Source: Polaromonas sp. (GTDB taxonomy: Bacteria; Pseudomonadota; Gammaproteobacteria; Burkholderiales; Burkholderiaceae_C). Taken from it: DNA of 64,000 bases. The position numbers and the translations under genes are program-made. How positions within the stretch are numbered: position 1 is the stretch's first letter; each line of letters opens with the position of its first letter. The stretch is from positions 1-64,000 of the forward strand of contig JAAFJF010000008.1 in assembly GCA_013298815.1 (NCBI GenBank), read 5' to 3'. Under the pieces are notes generated by a model. The model saw only the letters and a program-made list of their open reading frames with translations. It was not told the DNA's origin and did not search any database. Positions 16,561-23,977 of this stretch are shown here, piece by piece.

Positions 16561-17739
16561 TTACAAACCCATCGCTCTTTTAGTGACCCACTGCTTCAAG
16601 CCACCACTGCGCTCAAAGCCCTGCATGCCCCAATTACGCAGCGCCTGCAGGGGCGATTCGCTTCTTGCAAAGAGTTGCTGTAGCCCATCCGTTACCGTTC
16701 CCAGCGCCAGCGCATCCAGCTTACGCGCCCGTTCATAACGCCGCAAAAGCTTCAAATCGCCGACAGACCGCCAATATTCTTTGCCTCTAACCGCAGAAAG
16801 TACATTCGCCAGCTCCACCACATCCGCCAGCCCCAAGTTCAAACCCTGGCCAGACAACGGGTGCACCGTGTGCGCCGCATCCCCCGCCAGCGCCCAGCTA
16901 CCCAATTTGGCGTGTTTTCCAATCCACTTATCCGCCCGCGCTAGTTGCAGCGGCCAAACGGCGCGTTCGCTGTACAAACTCATATTGCCCAAAGCATGCT
17001 CGCTGTGCACGGCCACTTCTTTGGCAAATTCGTCAGCATTCAAAGCCATCAGCTCTTTGGCTCGTTGTTCAGCTACAGACCAAACCAGCGCCACAGAGTT
17101 CCCCGGATACGTTTGATTTGGCTCAGAAAGCGGCAAAAATGCCAAAATCTCTCCGTTTTTGAACCATTGCAGTGCTTGGTTGCCATGCGGCAACGTGCCT
17201 GTCAACCGCGCCGCGATGGCATGCTGATGGTAGGGCGTCACGTCAAATTCCACGCCCAACTCTTCCCGAGTCACGCTGTTTTTGCCCTCGCAAATAACTG
17301 TCAAATCGCGTCGAATGGCTGTGTTCGAGTCTTGTAAGTGAGTGCTCGCCACCTGCTCAACCACGGTAATTAGGGGCTGATACTTCACCGCTTGCAGCAA
17401 TTGTGCTTCCAAAGCCGGCACATCCACAATCCAAGCCAGCGCCTCAGAGCCATGTTCCGCCGCACTAAAATTCACCCGCCCCGTTGTGTCGCCATGCACC
17501 TGCATGCCCAAAACCGGGGTGGCATGGGCTACGTCAGGCCAGACGCGCAGCGATTCAAGTAGATTTCTTGAGGCGGCGTTTAGTGCGTAGGCCCTGACGT
17601 CATGTTTTTCGCCGCCAGCAGATTCAGGTTTAGCCGAACCAACCAAAGCCACCCGAAACCGCTCCCGAGCCAACAACAACGCCAACGTCCGCGCCACAAT
17701 GCCAGAACCTTGAATGCAAATGTCGTAGTGGGTGCTCAT
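16561..17739 (-). CDS. UbiH/VisC-family FAD-dependent hydroxylase
   Basis: Predicted flavin monooxygenase of the ubiquinone ring-hydroxylase group. The dinucleotide motif GSGIVARTLALLLARE is at the N-terminus, the DG-like motif lies in VICEGKNS, and the second FAD motif is LAGDAAHTVHPLSGQGLNLGLADV. Family length (392) is normal. Beta-proteobacteria carry several paralogues (UbiH, UbiF, UbiM-like) hydroxylating different ring positions, and I cannot assign the position. The start at ATG 17739 is clear of the family A repeat upstream. Confidence 0.9.
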   Translation of the reverse strand: MSTHYDICIQGSGIVARTLALLLARERFRVALVGSAKPESAGGEKHDVRAYALNAASRNLLESLRVWPDVAHATPVLGMQVHGDTTGRVNFSAAEHGSEALAWIVDVPALEAQLLQAVKYQPLITVVEQVASTHLQDSNTAIRRDLTVICEGKNSVTREELGVEFDVTPYHQHAIAARLTGTLPHGNQALQWFKNGEILAFLPLSEPNQTYPGNSVALVWSVAEQRAKELMALNADEFAKEVAVHSEHALGNMSLYSERAVWPLQLARADKWIGKHAKLGSWALAGDAAHTVHPLSGQGLNLGLADVVELANVLSAVRGKEYWRSVGDLKLLRRYERARKLDALALGTVTDGLQQLFARSESPLQALRNWGMQGFERSGGLKQWVTKRAMGL

Positions 17740-17785
17740 GTAGGCATTGTAAAAGGTTACGGGAAACCTTTGGGGATTGTGATAT

Positions 17786-17839
17786 GCTATATATTTTATA
17801 GCTACTTAGGCAATAAATACGCCGGATAGAGCCTAAAAT
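17786..17839 (+). repeat. Interspersed repeat family A, copy 3
   Basis: GCTAT-N-ATAGC followed by the box with AGGCAATAAATACGCCGGAT and AGCCTAAAAT. Lies between the divergent ubiH-like and MazE-like genes. Confidence 0.88.
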
Positions 17840-17914
17840 GAGGGTGTATTTGCATCAAATCGATGGAGAATCACTGAATACGGACAAAAGCGAGCATATT
17901 TTTTGCTCAAGTCG

Positions 17915-17941
17915 TATAATTAATACGTTATACGTATAACG
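17915..17941 (+). promoter_or_regulatory. -10 box and palindromic operator of the MazEF-type pair
   Basis: TATAAT at 17915-17920 is followed six bases later by a perfect 16-bp palindrome, CGTTATAC/GTATAACG (17926-17941), over the expected transcription start and 15 bases before the antitoxin ATG. The position fits autorepression by antitoxin or toxin-antitoxin complex. No good -35 hexamer is seen. Confidence 0.65.
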
Positions 17942-17956
17942 CTTTAAGGGGTTTGC

Positions 17957-18202
17957 ATGCACAAAAGAATGACGATTACGTTGGACGAGGCTGTTTACGA
18001 TGGTTTGTACCGCACCATCAACAAGCGAAAAATGAGCCAATTCATTGAGGATTTGCTCAGACCATTGGTGCTAGATACCAGCTTAGATGGTGGCTACCGC
18101 GCTATGGCTGCGGACAAAGCGCGGGAGGCTGAGGCGCAGGAATGGGGCAACGCGCTCATGGCTGACTTAGCCAATGAGCCAGTCCAGAACTCTTCGACAT
18201 GA
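17957..18202 (+). CDS. Antitoxin of a MazEF/PemIK-type pair
   Basis: Small acidic protein of 81 residues beginning MHKRMTITLDEAVYDGLY, which resembles a ribbon-helix-helix DNA-binding domain (strand TITLDEAVYDGL then helices); the rest is Ala/Glu-rich and probably binds the toxin. Its stop overlaps the toxin start as ATGA (18199-18202), the usual antitoxin-first coupling. A palindrome at its promoter is the likely operator. Identification as antitoxin rests on size, DNA-binding N-terminus and the MazF-like neighbour. Confidence 0.8.
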   Translation: MHKRMTITLDEAVYDGLYRTINKRKMSQFIEDLLRPLVLDTSLDGGYRAMAADKAREAEAQEWGNALMADLANEPVQNSST

Positions 18203-18525
18203 AGCGCGGCGAGGTGTGGTGGGTCGAGTTTGACCCTGCCGTTGGCAGCGAAGTTCGTAAAACACGTCCTGCCGTTATCGTTAGCAACGACGCGGCTAAC
18301 CGCAACTTGGCGCGTGTCATTGTTGTGCCCTTGACCAGCAACACCACGCGCCTCTATCCGGGCGAAGCCTTGGTTAGCGTGTCAGGTACACAAAGCAAAG
18401 CCATGTCAGACCAAATCATGGCGGCAGACAAAACGCGCTTAACCAGCCAACTTGGCAGCTTGTCCAAGGCCGATGTATTGGCGGTGGAAGAGGCGATTCG
18501 GGTGCAGCTTGGGATGCCCAAGTAG
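18199..18525 (+). CDS. MazF/PemK-type endoribonuclease toxin
   Basis: Predicted mRNA-cleaving toxin. The 108-residue protein shows the family pattern: MKRGEVWWVEFDPAVGSEVRKTRPAVIVS, then VVPLTSNTT, and MSDQIMAADKTRL followed by LGSLS. The Arg in KTRPAVIV and the Asp/Gln in the SDQI segment correspond to catalytic-loop positions in MazF proteins, so the protein looks intact. Translationally coupled to the antitoxin. A family A repeat follows at once. Confidence 0.88.
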   Translation: MKRGEVWWVEFDPAVGSEVRKTRPAVIVSNDAANRNLARVIVVPLTSNTTRLYPGEALVSVSGTQSKAMSDQIMAADKTRLTSQLGSLSKADVLAVEEAIRVQLGMPK

Positions 18526-18532
18526 TTTTATT

Positions 18533-18591
18533 GCTACAAATAAAATAGCGCCTTAGGCAATAAATACGCCGGCTACAGTCAAAATAAGGCC
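18533..18591 (+). repeat. Interspersed repeat family A, copy 4
   Basis: Begins GCTAC...ATAGC, then TTAGGCAATAAATACGCCGG and an AAAATAAGGCC tail, eight bases after the mazF stop and before the MOSC gene. Confidence 0.88.
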
Positions 18592-18626
18592 TGAAATAAA
18601 AGGTTTTTATGGTGTAAAATGGGTTT

Positions 18627-19511
18627 ATGACCCAAACACCTAAATCAAAATACCCTACCCAATACGACGTTCGCGCAAAAATCGCCCAACTTTTCATTTA
18701 CCCCATCAAATCTTGCGGCGCTATTGAGCTGAAAGAGGCTGTTTTGACGGACACGGGGCTGGATTTGGACCGGGCTTGGATGGTGGTGGATGAAAACGGC
18801 GTGTTTTTGACACAGCGCGAAGAGCCGCGCATGGCGCTGATTCAACCGACTTTGACCAGTTTTGACCTGATCGTCAAAGCGCCTGGCATGTCTGCGCTGA
18901 AGCTGGCGATTGACGAAGTGGCCGAGCCCGTCACCGTGACGGTGTGGGACGATACGGTCAAAGCCTTCGACATGGGCGACGAGGCGGCCTACTGGTTCAG
19001 CGACTTTTTGAACCAAACCGTGCGTTTGGTGCGCTTCGACCCTGAGCAAAAACGCCTGTCCAGCATGGAGTGGACCAAGGGCATCGAAGCCAAAAACGGC
19101 TTTGACGACGGTTTTGCGGTGCTGGTGACCAGCGTGGCGTCGCTCAAAGTGCTGAACGACAAGCTCACCGCCGCCGGTGAAAAAGCCATCACCATGCAGC
19201 GCCTGCGCCCGAATGTGGTGCTAACCGGCATTGACGCCTACGACGAAGACCGCTTGGACACCCTGCACATCACCACGCAAGAAGGCGTGGCTCAACTCAA
19301 ACACGTCAAACCCTGCGCCCGCTGCACGATTCCAGACGTAGATTTACAAAACGGCAAACAAGGCACAGCCGTGGCCGACACCCTGCAAAGCTACCGAGCC
19401 AACCCCATGATGGACGGTGCGGTGACTTTGGGCATGAACGCAATCATCCTGGCCGGCGAGGGTGCGACCCTGCGCGTGGGGCAGGCTGTAGGGGCGAATT
19501 ACGTGTTTTAA
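18627..19511 (+). CDS. MOSC domain protein (YcbX-like)
   Basis: 294-residue protein with the MOSC N-terminal beta-barrel (IAQLFIYPIKSCGAIEL, WMVVDENGVFLTQREEPRMALI) and a C-terminal MOSC domain carrying the invariant cysteine in VKPCARCTIPDVD. Characterised relatives, such as E. coli YcbX and mitochondrial mARC, are molybdenum-cofactor proteins that reduce N-hydroxylated compounds; E. coli YcbX also has a ferredoxin domain, which is missing here. It sits between two toxin-antitoxin pairs without an obvious link to them. Confidence 0.88.
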   Translation: MTQTPKSKYPTQYDVRAKIAQLFIYPIKSCGAIELKEAVLTDTGLDLDRAWMVVDENGVFLTQREEPRMALIQPTLTSFDLIVKAPGMSALKLAIDEVAEPVTVTVWDDTVKAFDMGDEAAYWFSDFLNQTVRLVRFDPEQKRLSSMEWTKGIEAKNGFDDGFAVLVTSVASLKVLNDKLTAAGEKAITMQRLRPNVVLTGIDAYDEDRLDTLHITTQEGVAQLKHVKPCARCTIPDVDLQNGKQGTAVADTLQSYRANPMMDGAVTLGMNAIILAGEGATLRVGQAVGANYVF

Positions 19512-19570
19512 CGTATTTCGCAGTATTTCAACCCATTTGCCTTATAGTTACTTCTAGCAACTTTTACACC

Positions 19571-19936
19571 ATGCAAACCCTCGCACAACACCCCATTGAC
19601 CCTGCCACTGCCAAAACGGTTGCGGCGTTTTTGGCACGTGTGAGCAGCGTGTTTAACGTGCAGCAGGCTATTTTGTTTGGCAGCCGCGCACGTGGGGCTT
19701 TTGAGTCGGATAGCGACGCAGATGTTGCCGTCCTTCTGGCTGGTCATTCTGGCCAAAGCGGTAAGTTTATGGATGCCAAGCTGGCCATGGCCGATTTGGC
19801 CTTTGATGTACTGCTGGATACCGGCATCCGCATTGAGCCGCTGCCAGTCTGGGAAGACGAATGGGCGCAACCGCAGAGTTACAGAAATCCGCAATTGCTG
19901 CGAAATATTGAACGTGACGGTGTGCTGCTGACATGA
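19571..19936 (+). CDS. MNT-domain nucleotidyltransferase (MntA-like antitoxin)
   Basis: Minimal nucleotidyltransferase of 121 residues. The Pol-beta active site is intact: GSRARGAFESDSDADVAVLL has the GS motif and the two aspartates. In characterised MntA-HepT pairs such proteins neutralise the HEPN partner by adding AMP. The stop overlaps the start of the HEPN gene as ATGA (19933-19936). It is preceded by a 60-base gap after the MOSC gene. Confidence 0.87.
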   Translation: MQTLAQHPIDPATAKTVAAFLARVSSVFNVQQAILFGSRARGAFESDSDADVAVLLAGHSGQSGKFMDAKLAMADLAFDVLLDTGIRIEPLPVWEDEWAQPQSYRNPQLLRNIERDGVLLT

Positions 19937-20331
19937 GCACGCCACGCGCTTTGTCGCCTCAGGGGTTGATGGTTAAAGCGGAAAACGCTTTGGCTTCCGC
20001 CAAATTGCTCAGCGATGCAGGTGATATCGATGGCGCTTGTAACCGCGCTTATTACGCCATGTTTGATGCGGCAAAAGCTGTTTTATTGGCAACCGTGCCG
20101 ACCATCGACCCGCAAATTGGCAAAACCCACAACGGCCTGATTGCTGCTTTTGGCCTGCATATGGTGAAAACAGGTTTGGTATCTGTTGAGTTGGGGCGCG
20201 CACTAAACCGTGCTCAAAACATCAGGCAAATTGCGGATTACACGGGAGATGTGATTGAGCCTGAGGATGTCTTGGCACTCCTGCAGCAAGCCAGCGAATT
20301 CGTTCAGACATTGAAAAAACAGGTAAAATAG
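19933..20331 (+). CDS. HEPN-domain protein (UPF0332 type)
   Basis: 132-residue helical protein with the HEPN signatures NRAYYAMFDAAKAVLL, THNGLIAAFG and a C-terminal RQIADY. It is paired with the MNT protein as in MNT/HEPN toxin-antitoxin modules. The RNase motif R-x4-6-H described for HepT toxins is not evident, so it may be a non-nucleolytic member or act differently. The last codons and the TAG stop (20329-20331) lie inside the left 78-bp direct repeat that borders the next cassette. Confidence 0.82.
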   Translation: MSTPRALSPQGLMVKAENALASAKLLSDAGDIDGACNRAYYAMFDAAKAVLLATVPTIDPQIGKTHNGLIAAFGLHMVKTGLVSVELGRALNRAQNIRQIADYTGDVIEPEDVLALLQQASEFVQTLKKQVK

Positions 20332-20393
20332 AGTCTAAATTGGCATCTAGCCAGCGTATTTACTGCCTAAGTAGCTATTAAAAATATAGCAAA
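20316..20393 (-). repeat. Family A repeat, copy 5: left direct repeat of cassette
   Basis: A 78-bp stretch matching 22562-22639 at 72 positions in the same orientation. Besides the family A core in reverse orientation it contains an extra segment, CAGGTAAAATAGAG, that overlaps the end of the HEPN gene. The two copies border the AT-rich three-gene cassette. Confidence 0.92.
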
Positions 20394-20423
20394 TTCTCAC
20401 AAATTTTGAATATAAAGAGCATA

Positions 20424-21224
20424 TTAATGGAACTTTACAGGACCGCGCACACGCAGTGAAGTTAATTTTTCTACGACATAGTGCAAATTTTCCACTTCTT
20501 CGGTTACGGGTATATTGGCTAGTGCTCTCGCTGCCGCGTCCATATTTCCTAATTCTCGGTGTAGCTCCGCGAGTTCCAGCCAATTAGGACAGACTGCTGT
20601 TTCCAGTAAGTTCACCAACTGCCCCATATTTTCAATTTGCTCCATACTTGGTTGATATTCTGGAAAAGTAGCTGAGTTCCCTGCGCTGTCTACCTCTCCT
20701 CTATGCGCCTCTCGAAAAGCTCGATAGACTTCGCGCGCAGGGTGATTAAGATACCTCCAGTAACGACGCCGAATCACTGTAATAAATGCTTGATCACCAA
20801 TATTTGCGCGTATCAGAGCTTGAATCTCTTCATCTTGCACATGTATAGCATTTGGCGGGATTGACCGCTCCTCTGCATCTATTTCGGCATGTGGTCTAGT
20901 GTCGCAATATTTCAGAATATGTTCGCGAGTTTCGTTTCCCCACCGAAATCGATTCCACCAGTTATCTTTTCTGGTTTCCCAGCCGGCGGGGGCGCGTCGT
21001 TTGGGATTAGATATAGCCGAAATGTACTTAGAAGATTGAAGCAAAAAATGGCGACCACACACACAACGGCGCAACCCTTCGTCGGTAGGAGCTAAACTCT
21101 CGTGATCGTAGCCGTCCGTCCAGTACTCTGACGCCGTAAAATTTATGGAAGAATATGCAGATGTTGCTAAATGTGCACCGCAGCAGGGAGTAGCAATAAT
21201 GTACTTGCCGGAAATATATGTCAT
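20424..21224 (-). CDS. Unknown protein with N-terminal zinc ribbon
   Basis: 266 residues, function not recognised. The N-terminus looks like a zinc-binding ribbon: CCGAH at residues 14-18, the aromatic segment SEYWTDGYD around 32-40, then CVCGRH at 54-59. The middle is basic and aromatic (RRRYWRYLNHP, about 160-170), and the C-terminus has a TPR-like stretch, WLELAELHRELGNMDAAARAL. No membrane segment or signal peptide. It overlaps the HNH gene by four bases (ATGA), so it is the third gene of a three-gene transcript. The AT-rich composition differs from flanking housekeeping genes, suggesting acquisition. Confidence 0.75.
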   Translation of the reverse strand: MTYISGKYIIATPCCGAHLATSAYSSINFTASEYWTDGYDHESLAPTDEGLRRCVCGRHFLLQSSKYISAISNPKRRAPAGWETRKDNWWNRFRWGNETREHILKYCDTRPHAEIDAEERSIPPNAIHVQDEEIQALIRANIGDQAFITVIRRRYWRYLNHPAREVYRAFREAHRGEVDSAGNSATFPEYQPSMEQIENMGQLVNLLETAVCPNWLELAELHRELGNMDAAARALANIPVTEEVENLHYVVEKLTSLRVRGPVKFH

Positions 21225-21844
21225 GCTAATACCTTTACATGAACTGCCGCGATGTTATTCGCCGCCCACTTACCAACTCTAAACTCGGGACGTGACCTTA
21301 AATTACCCATTACGTTTGAGGTCGATCGAAATCGCGAAGCATTCCATGGTTTGATTTCTGTCCTACCGTCGTTGTAACGGATTTCTATTTCTGCTTGCTT
21401 TGATTGAAGTAAAGCTTCTTTGAACTTATCAGCCTCAATTGGCTCTAGCGCTATTGGTAGCAAGCCATCTTTGTTCGTTGCCTGCGTAAGTTGATCACTG
21501 TTTTTCGTCGGTGGTTTTGGCGGATTGTCGTATCTTTGGTGACAGGATCGACACAAAATAATTATTGTTTTTTCAATAGGATTGTGCTGTGCAATAAATT
21601 TTTCTTCAAATTCAAGCAAATTGAAAGATACAACATCATTTCTCGTATATTCCCCAGCTATAAAGTTGATGATGTCATGCCTACTTCTTCCATAAACATG
21701 AGCAGACTCTAAATTTGCAAGATCACCACAATGTTGGCAAGCGGTTGTTGCTTTATGTTTTTGCGTTAGTTTTTGTACAATCTTAGTGAATCTTGAACCA
21801 AGATGTCGATGTAATTCCTCATTTGTACCCGTGAAAGTAGCCAT
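21221..21844 (-). CDS. HNH-type endonuclease-like protein
   Basis: 207 residues with a split zinc-binding HNH pattern: CQHC at 36-39, then ESAHVYGRSRHD (His49, His56) and, after an insertion, CRSCHQRYD (Cys98, Cys101, His102). The pattern CxxC ... AHV ... CxxCH is that of HNH nucleases; the C-terminal 90 residues (IEIRYNDGRTEIKPWNASRF) are not recognised. GGAG lies ten bases before the ATG. Middle gene of the cassette, so it may be the effector of a defence-like system; no activity is shown by sequence alone. Confidence 0.78.
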   Translation of the reverse strand: MATFTGTNEELHRHLGSRFTKIVQKLTQKHKATTACQHCGDLANLESAHVYGRSRHDIINFIAGEYTRNDVVSFNLLEFEEKFIAQHNPIEKTIIILCRSCHQRYDNPPKPPTKNSDQLTQATNKDGLLPIALEPIEADKFKEALLQSKQAEIEIRYNDGRTEIKPWNASRFRSTSNVMGNLRSRPEFRVGKWAANNIAAVHVKVLA

Positions 21845-21873
21845 TACTTTGACTCCAATTAAGTGTGTGAAAA

Positions 21874-22380
21874 TTAACCTCGAATAGTGATTTCAATGTC
21901 AGCAGGGCTAACACCAAAAGTAGCGGCCAAACCCTGCTTCGCCTCTGCGATACTCAAAGACTTTGCGGCTACTTGAACCGCAGATGGTGGATCAATAGTT
22001 GGCATTTGTTTAAATTGAAGATCTTCGAGTTTGAGATTTAAACCCTCGAAATTCGTAAAAGACACTGGATTCCGATGGCCAGGCCATGCATCGGGAATGT
22101 TGACTTCAGCGAACTCACTAAACGCAAGCATCCAACGTTTTTCGAAACCCTTAGCAGTCGACGGGCGTACTTCTTTTACCTTGCCCACTATAAAAGCTGC
22201 ATAAGGCTGAACAACCACGCCAGCCCACTCAGTCGCACGATTTTGGATGCAAACGACATATTCCAGTTTTTGTGCTTTTTTAGCTGACATCGTCCAAGCT
22301 TCTGACCCACCCTTTTCGAGTATTTTTTCACGACTTTCGGATGTTAAAACGCGCACTACGGATAAATTTTGATCTGACAT
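21874..22380 (-). CDS. PUA/EVE-like small protein, first gene of cassette
   Basis: 168 residues, family not certain. Residues about 25-115 look like a small beta-barrel of the PUA/EVE/ASCH kind: GGSEAWTMSAKKA, YVVCIQNR, AAFIVGKVKEV, then WMLAFSEFAEV and the NPVSFTN segment, with several tryptophans that could line a base-binding pocket. The last 30 residues form a separate module, SIAEAKQGLAATFGVSPADIE. EVE-type domains in other systems recognise modified bases, and some are fused to HNH nucleases; here an HNH gene follows 29 bases on. A long palindrome lies upstream of the start. Confidence 0.65.
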   Translation of the reverse strand: MSDQNLSVVRVLTSESREKILEKGGSEAWTMSAKKAQKLEYVVCIQNRATEWAGVVVQPYAAFIVGKVKEVRPSTAKGFEKRWMLAFSEFAEVNIPDAWPGHRNPVSFTNFEGLNLKLEDLQFKQMPTIDPPSAVQVAAKSLSIAEAKQGLAATFGVSPADIEITIRG

Positions 22381-22423
22381 GGTAATTTTGCAAAGAGTTT
22401 TGGCATCGTAGTTTTATCTTGGA

Positions 22424-22462
22424 TTTTATAACTTTATATAATTTTTATATAAAGTTATAAAA
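22424..22462. promoter_or_regulatory. 17-bp perfect inverted repeat upstream of cassette
   Basis: TTTTATAACTTTATATA at 22424-22440 and its exact reverse complement at 22446-22462 are separated by five bases. It lies 44-82 bases before the first cassette gene; a further TTATAAC half-site is at 22471-22477. It could be an operator or, less likely, a terminator. Confidence 0.6.
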
Positions 22463-22561
22463 CACTCGATTTATAACATAACCAATGGCGCCATTTTTGA
22501 AGTCTTAATGCCATAGAAGCTTTGAGCACAGAGTGTTTGATTCTTTTAGGTACAAGTCATG

Positions 22562-22639
22562 AAAACAGGTAAAATAGAGCCTAAATTGGCACCTAGCCAG
22601 CGTATTTACTGCCTAAACAGCTATTAAAATCATAGCAAA
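22562..22639 (-). repeat. Family A repeat, copy 6: right direct repeat of cassette
   Basis: Matches 20316-20393 at 72 of 78 positions in direct orientation, including the CAGGTAAAATAGAG segment which on the left side is the end of the HEPN gene. The region 22381-22685 has no gene: it holds the palindrome, this repeat and the ychF leader. Confidence 0.92.
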
Positions 22640-22685
22640 ATCAGTATCTTTCAATATTTTTGAAATCATTTAGGAATTTTCGAGC

Positions 22686-23771
22686 ATGAAATGCGGAATT
22701 GTGGGCTTGCCCAACGTCGGTAAATCGACTCTGTTTAACGCCTTGACCAAGGCCGGCATCGCCGCTGAAAACTACCCGTTTTGCACGATTGAGCCGAACG
22801 TCGGCGTCGTCGAAGTGCCCGACCCGCGCCTGCAAAAGCTGGCCGACATCATCACGCCAGAGCGCATCGTCCCGGCGATTGTGGAGTTTGTCGATATTGC
22901 CGGTTTGGTTGCAGGTGCCAGCACCGGTGAAGGCTTGGGCAACAAGTTTTTAGAGCACATCCGCCAAACCGACGCCACCATCAACGTGGTACGCTGTTTT
23001 GAGGACGACAACGTTATCCACGTCGCTGGCAAGGTGGACCCGATAGACGACATCGAAGTGATCCAGACCGAGCTGTGCCTAGCCGATTTGACAGCGGTTG
23101 AAAAAGGCTTGCACCGCGTCAGCAAATTAGCGCGTTCGGGCGACAAAGAATCGGCCAAACTCGTGCTTATTTTGGAAAAATGCCAAGCTGCGTTGAACGA
23201 CACCAAGCCCGTGCGGACGATCGATTTCAGCAAAGAAGAGCACGTGCTGTTGAAGCAGTTCTTCCTCATCACCGCCAAACCCGCCATGTTTGTGGCCAAC
23301 GTGGCCGAAGACGGCTTCACCAACAACCCCATGCTGGACCGTTTGACCGCCTACGCCACCGCACAAAACGCACCCGTGGTGGCCATCAGCGCCAAAATGG
23401 AAGCCGAAATGGCCGAGATGGACGACGAAGACCGCGCCATGTTCTTGGCTGAACTGGGCCAGGACGAGCCGGGTTTGGACCGCCTGATCCGCGCCGCCTA
23501 CAAGCTCTTGGGCCTGCAAACCTACTTCACCGCCGGCGTCAAAGAAGTCCGCGCCTGGACCATCCACGTCGGCGACACCGGCCCGCAGGCAGCCGGCGTG
23601 ATCCACACCGACTTCGAAAAAGGCTATATCCGCGCCCAAACCATCGCGTTTGACGACTTTATTGGCTTCAAAGGCGAGCAAGGCGCGAAAGACGCCGGCA
23701 AAATGCGCGCCGAGGGTAAGGACTATGTCGTCAAAGATGGCGACGTGATGAACTTCTTGTTCAGCTCTTAA
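22686..23771 (+). CDS. ychF: Ribosome-binding P-loop ATPase YchF
   Basis: Obg-family protein that hydrolyses ATP rather than GTP and associates with ribosomes; E. coli YchF affects the oxidative stress response. G1 motif [15 protein letters not shown] is at residues 6-20, then [24 protein letters not shown] (switch II) and a C-terminal TGS-type domain ending [17 protein letters not shown]. 361 residues is family length. Base composition is clearly GC-richer than the preceding cassette, which helps to place the cassette border. Confidence 0.97.
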   Translation: MKCGIVGLPNVGKSTLFNALTKAGIAAENYPFCTIEPNVGVVEVPDPRLQKLADIITPERIVPAIVEFVDIAGLVAGASTGEGLGNKFLEHIRQTDATINVVRCFEDDNVIHVAGKVDPIDDIEVIQTELCLADLTAVEKGLHRVSKLARSGDKESAKLVLILEKCQAALNDTKPVRTIDFSKEEHVLLKQFFLITAKPAMFVANVAEDGFTNNPMLDRLTAYATAQNAPVVAISAKMEAEMAEMDDEDRAMFLAELGQDEPGLDRLIRAAYKLLGLQTYFTAGVKEVRAWTIHVGDTGPQAAGVIHTDFEKGYIRAQTIAFDDFIGFKGEQGAKDAGKMRAEGKDYVVKDGDVMNFLFSS

Positions 23772-23790
23772 CTGATTGCTGGTACCGGAT

Positions 23791-23820
23791 TTGCCAAGTT
23801 AGCCTAAAAACAGCTATAAT
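23791..23820 (+). promoter_or_regulatory. Promoter of tRNA-Met
   Basis: TTGCCA at 23791-23796 and a consensus TATAAT at 23815-23820 with an 18-bp spacer; the start point would fall a few bases before the mature tRNA 5' end at 23830. Confidence 0.8.
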
Positions 23821-23829
23821 CTCAGGCTC

Positions 23830-23906
23830 GGTCGTATAGCTCAGTTGGTTAGAGCGCAGCATTCATAATGCTGAAGTCGGTGGTTCAAATCCACCTACGA
23901 CCACCA
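23830..23906 (+). tRNA. tRNA-Met, anticodon CAU
   Basis: 77 bases fold as a complete cloverleaf: acceptor GGTCGTA/TACGACC, D arm GCTC/GAGC, anticodon stem CAGCA/TGCTG with loop TTCATAA (anticodon CAT), variable loop AAGTC, T arm GGTGG/CCACC with TTCAAAT, discriminator A and encoded CCA. The paired first base pair and overall similarity to E. coli elongator tRNA-Met favour elongator; a lysidine-modified tRNA-Ile(CAU) is the alternative. Located between ychF and its own terminator. Confidence 0.95.
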
Positions 23907-23910
23907 ATTT

Positions 23911-23946
23911 AAAAGCCTTTGATTCGTGAGAGTCAAAGGCTTTTTT
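23911..23946 (+). terminator. Terminator after tRNA-Met
   Basis: AAAAGCCTTTGA pairs with TCAAAGGCTTTT around a nine-base loop, ending in six T. It closes the monocistronic tRNA transcript and may also stop convergent readthrough from the talarate dehydratase gene. Confidence 0.9.
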
Positions 23947-23977
23947 CATGGTCAATTCACGGTGAGTCGACAGGTAT

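Noticed and set aside
17602-17829. ORF ending in the family A repeat (ICYIFYSYLGNKYAG)
   Set aside because: Antisense to the ubiH-like gene; its end only reflects another phase of the repeat, also seen in the ORF at 20347-20583.
23127-23681. 184-codon minus-strand ORF within ychF
   Set aside because: Third-position GC-rich shadow of ychF; composition dominated by Gly/Val/His and no homology recognised.
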